Shown piece after piece: positions 39,859-40,023 of a DNA stretch of 40,023 nucleotides (the first letter of the stretch is position 1; every line of letters begins with the position of its first letter). Position numbers and translations under genes: made by a program. The stretch lies in contig CP070632.1 in assembly GCA_020356065.1 (NCBI GenBank), positions 1,654,345-1,694,367 of the forward strand. The letters run 5' to 3'. Source of the stretch: Nitrospiraceae bacterium (GTDB lineage Bacteria; Nitrospirota; Thermodesulfovibrionia; UBA6902). The notes below the pieces were generated by a model. The model was not told where the DNA came from and did not search any database. It saw only the letters and a list, made by a program, of their open reading frames with translations.

Positions 39859-40023
39859 ATGAAGCCTTTCCTCCAGCATCACGATGAGCACAAGATAGGT
39901 CCTGACGAGCTGTATACACGTCTTGAATCCTCACCTCTTGGACTTACCTCTGATGAAGCTTTAAAGAGACAGCAGACATACGGATTCAATGTTCTGGAAG
40001 AAAAAGAAAAACAGTCTCTTGTA
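39859..40023 (+). CDS. P-type cation-transporting ATPase, N-terminal fragment
   Basis: The gene is cut by the window end; 55 residues are visible. It starts MKPFLQHHDEHKIG and then has GLTSDEALKRQQTYGFNVLEEKEKQS, the cation-ATPase N-terminal motif (a rising helix ending in GxNxL/V) seen in Ca2+/Mg2+-type P2 ATPases. Catalytic motifs lie beyond the window, so the ion cannot be named. The ATG at 39859 is 5-6 nt after AGAGG. It diverges from the CNNM gene with 131 bp between, which may hold promoters for both and suggests shared divalent-cation physiology. Confidence 0.8.
   Translation, partial: MKPFLQHHDEHKIGPDELYTRLESSPLGLTSDEALKRQQTYGFNVLEEKEKQSLV

Noticed and set aside
1-40023. CRISPR arrays, tRNA or rRNA genes, insertion sequences, prophage
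   Set aside because: No regularly spaced repeats, cloverleaf sequences, transposase or integrase reading frames were seen on reading through the window.

Overview
The window comes from a diderm (Gram-negative-type) bacterium. It encodes outer-membrane assembly proteins (TamA, TamB), an OmpA-type lipoprotein, a DUF1207 outer-membrane protein, LapA, and periplasmic HtrA and SPOR proteins. Base composition is moderate, Shine-Dalgarno sites are strong, and there are sigma-54 elements and several short unusual genes. The gene mix reminds me of Nitrospirota or Desulfobacterota, but nothing here is a phylogenetic marker, so that placement is a guess. I see no rRNA, tRNA, CRISPR array, phage or intact transposon.

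Layout. 0.2-3.6 kb (+): two GT-A glycosyltransferases (GT81/GpgS-like, then GT78/mannosylglycerate-synthase-like) and a membrane protein of the conserved-TM-helix channel family, probably a compatible-solute unit. 3.6-6.5 kb (-): a two-domain universal stress protein, a membrane GGDEF cyclase and a DUF1207 protein. 6.9-8.6 kb (+): methylglyoxal synthase and a divergent acetate kinase, followed by a convergent flavin disulfide-reductase-family enzyme. 10.4-13.9 kb (+): a -24/-12 promoter, three tandem Hsp20 genes, a FmdB zinc ribbon and an HtrA protease. 14.0-15.1 kb (+): a PAS-GGDEF cyclase. 15.1-18.1 kb: phosphoketolase diverging from a secreted EF-hand protein. 18.3-21.3 kb: a double SPOR protein, a voltage-gated-type K+ channel with a zinc-ribbon tail, and an (alpha/alpha)6 glycoside hydrolase. 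21.4-26.9 kb (+): tamA-tamB. 26.9-29.8 kb: an NtrC-type sigma-54 activator with a degenerate receiver, diverging from a run of small genes behind a second -24/-12 promoter (acidic secreted protein, CBM48 protein, two very small basic proteins). 30.0-33.7 kb (+): OmpA lipoprotein, MFS transporter and a zf-TFIIB protein. 33.7-35.9 kb (-): short-form alpha-glucan phosphorylase. 36.3-40.0 kb: an MscS channel, then a minus-strand run (CNNM/DUF21, LapA, FAD oxidoreductase), and the start of a P-type ATPase cut by the window edge.

Taken together the region looks like a stress and carbon-reserve island. Polyglucan turnover (GlgP, CBM48, glycoside hydrolase) could feed phosphoketolase, and acetyl-phosphate could then yield ATP through acetate kinase. 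Glycosylglycerate-type solutes, mechanosensitive channels and a K+ channel would handle osmotic stress. Hsp20, HtrA and Usp proteins would handle protein and general stress. The links between these modules are inferred from co-location.

The least expected items are a 27-nt hairpin present three times with compensatory stem changes, two sigma-54 promoters (one before the Hsp20 trio), the degenerate-receiver activator beside a small-gene cluster, a nested palindromic element at about 36.0 kb, and two genes with anomalous starts (an apparent ATA start, and a probable one-base frameshift).
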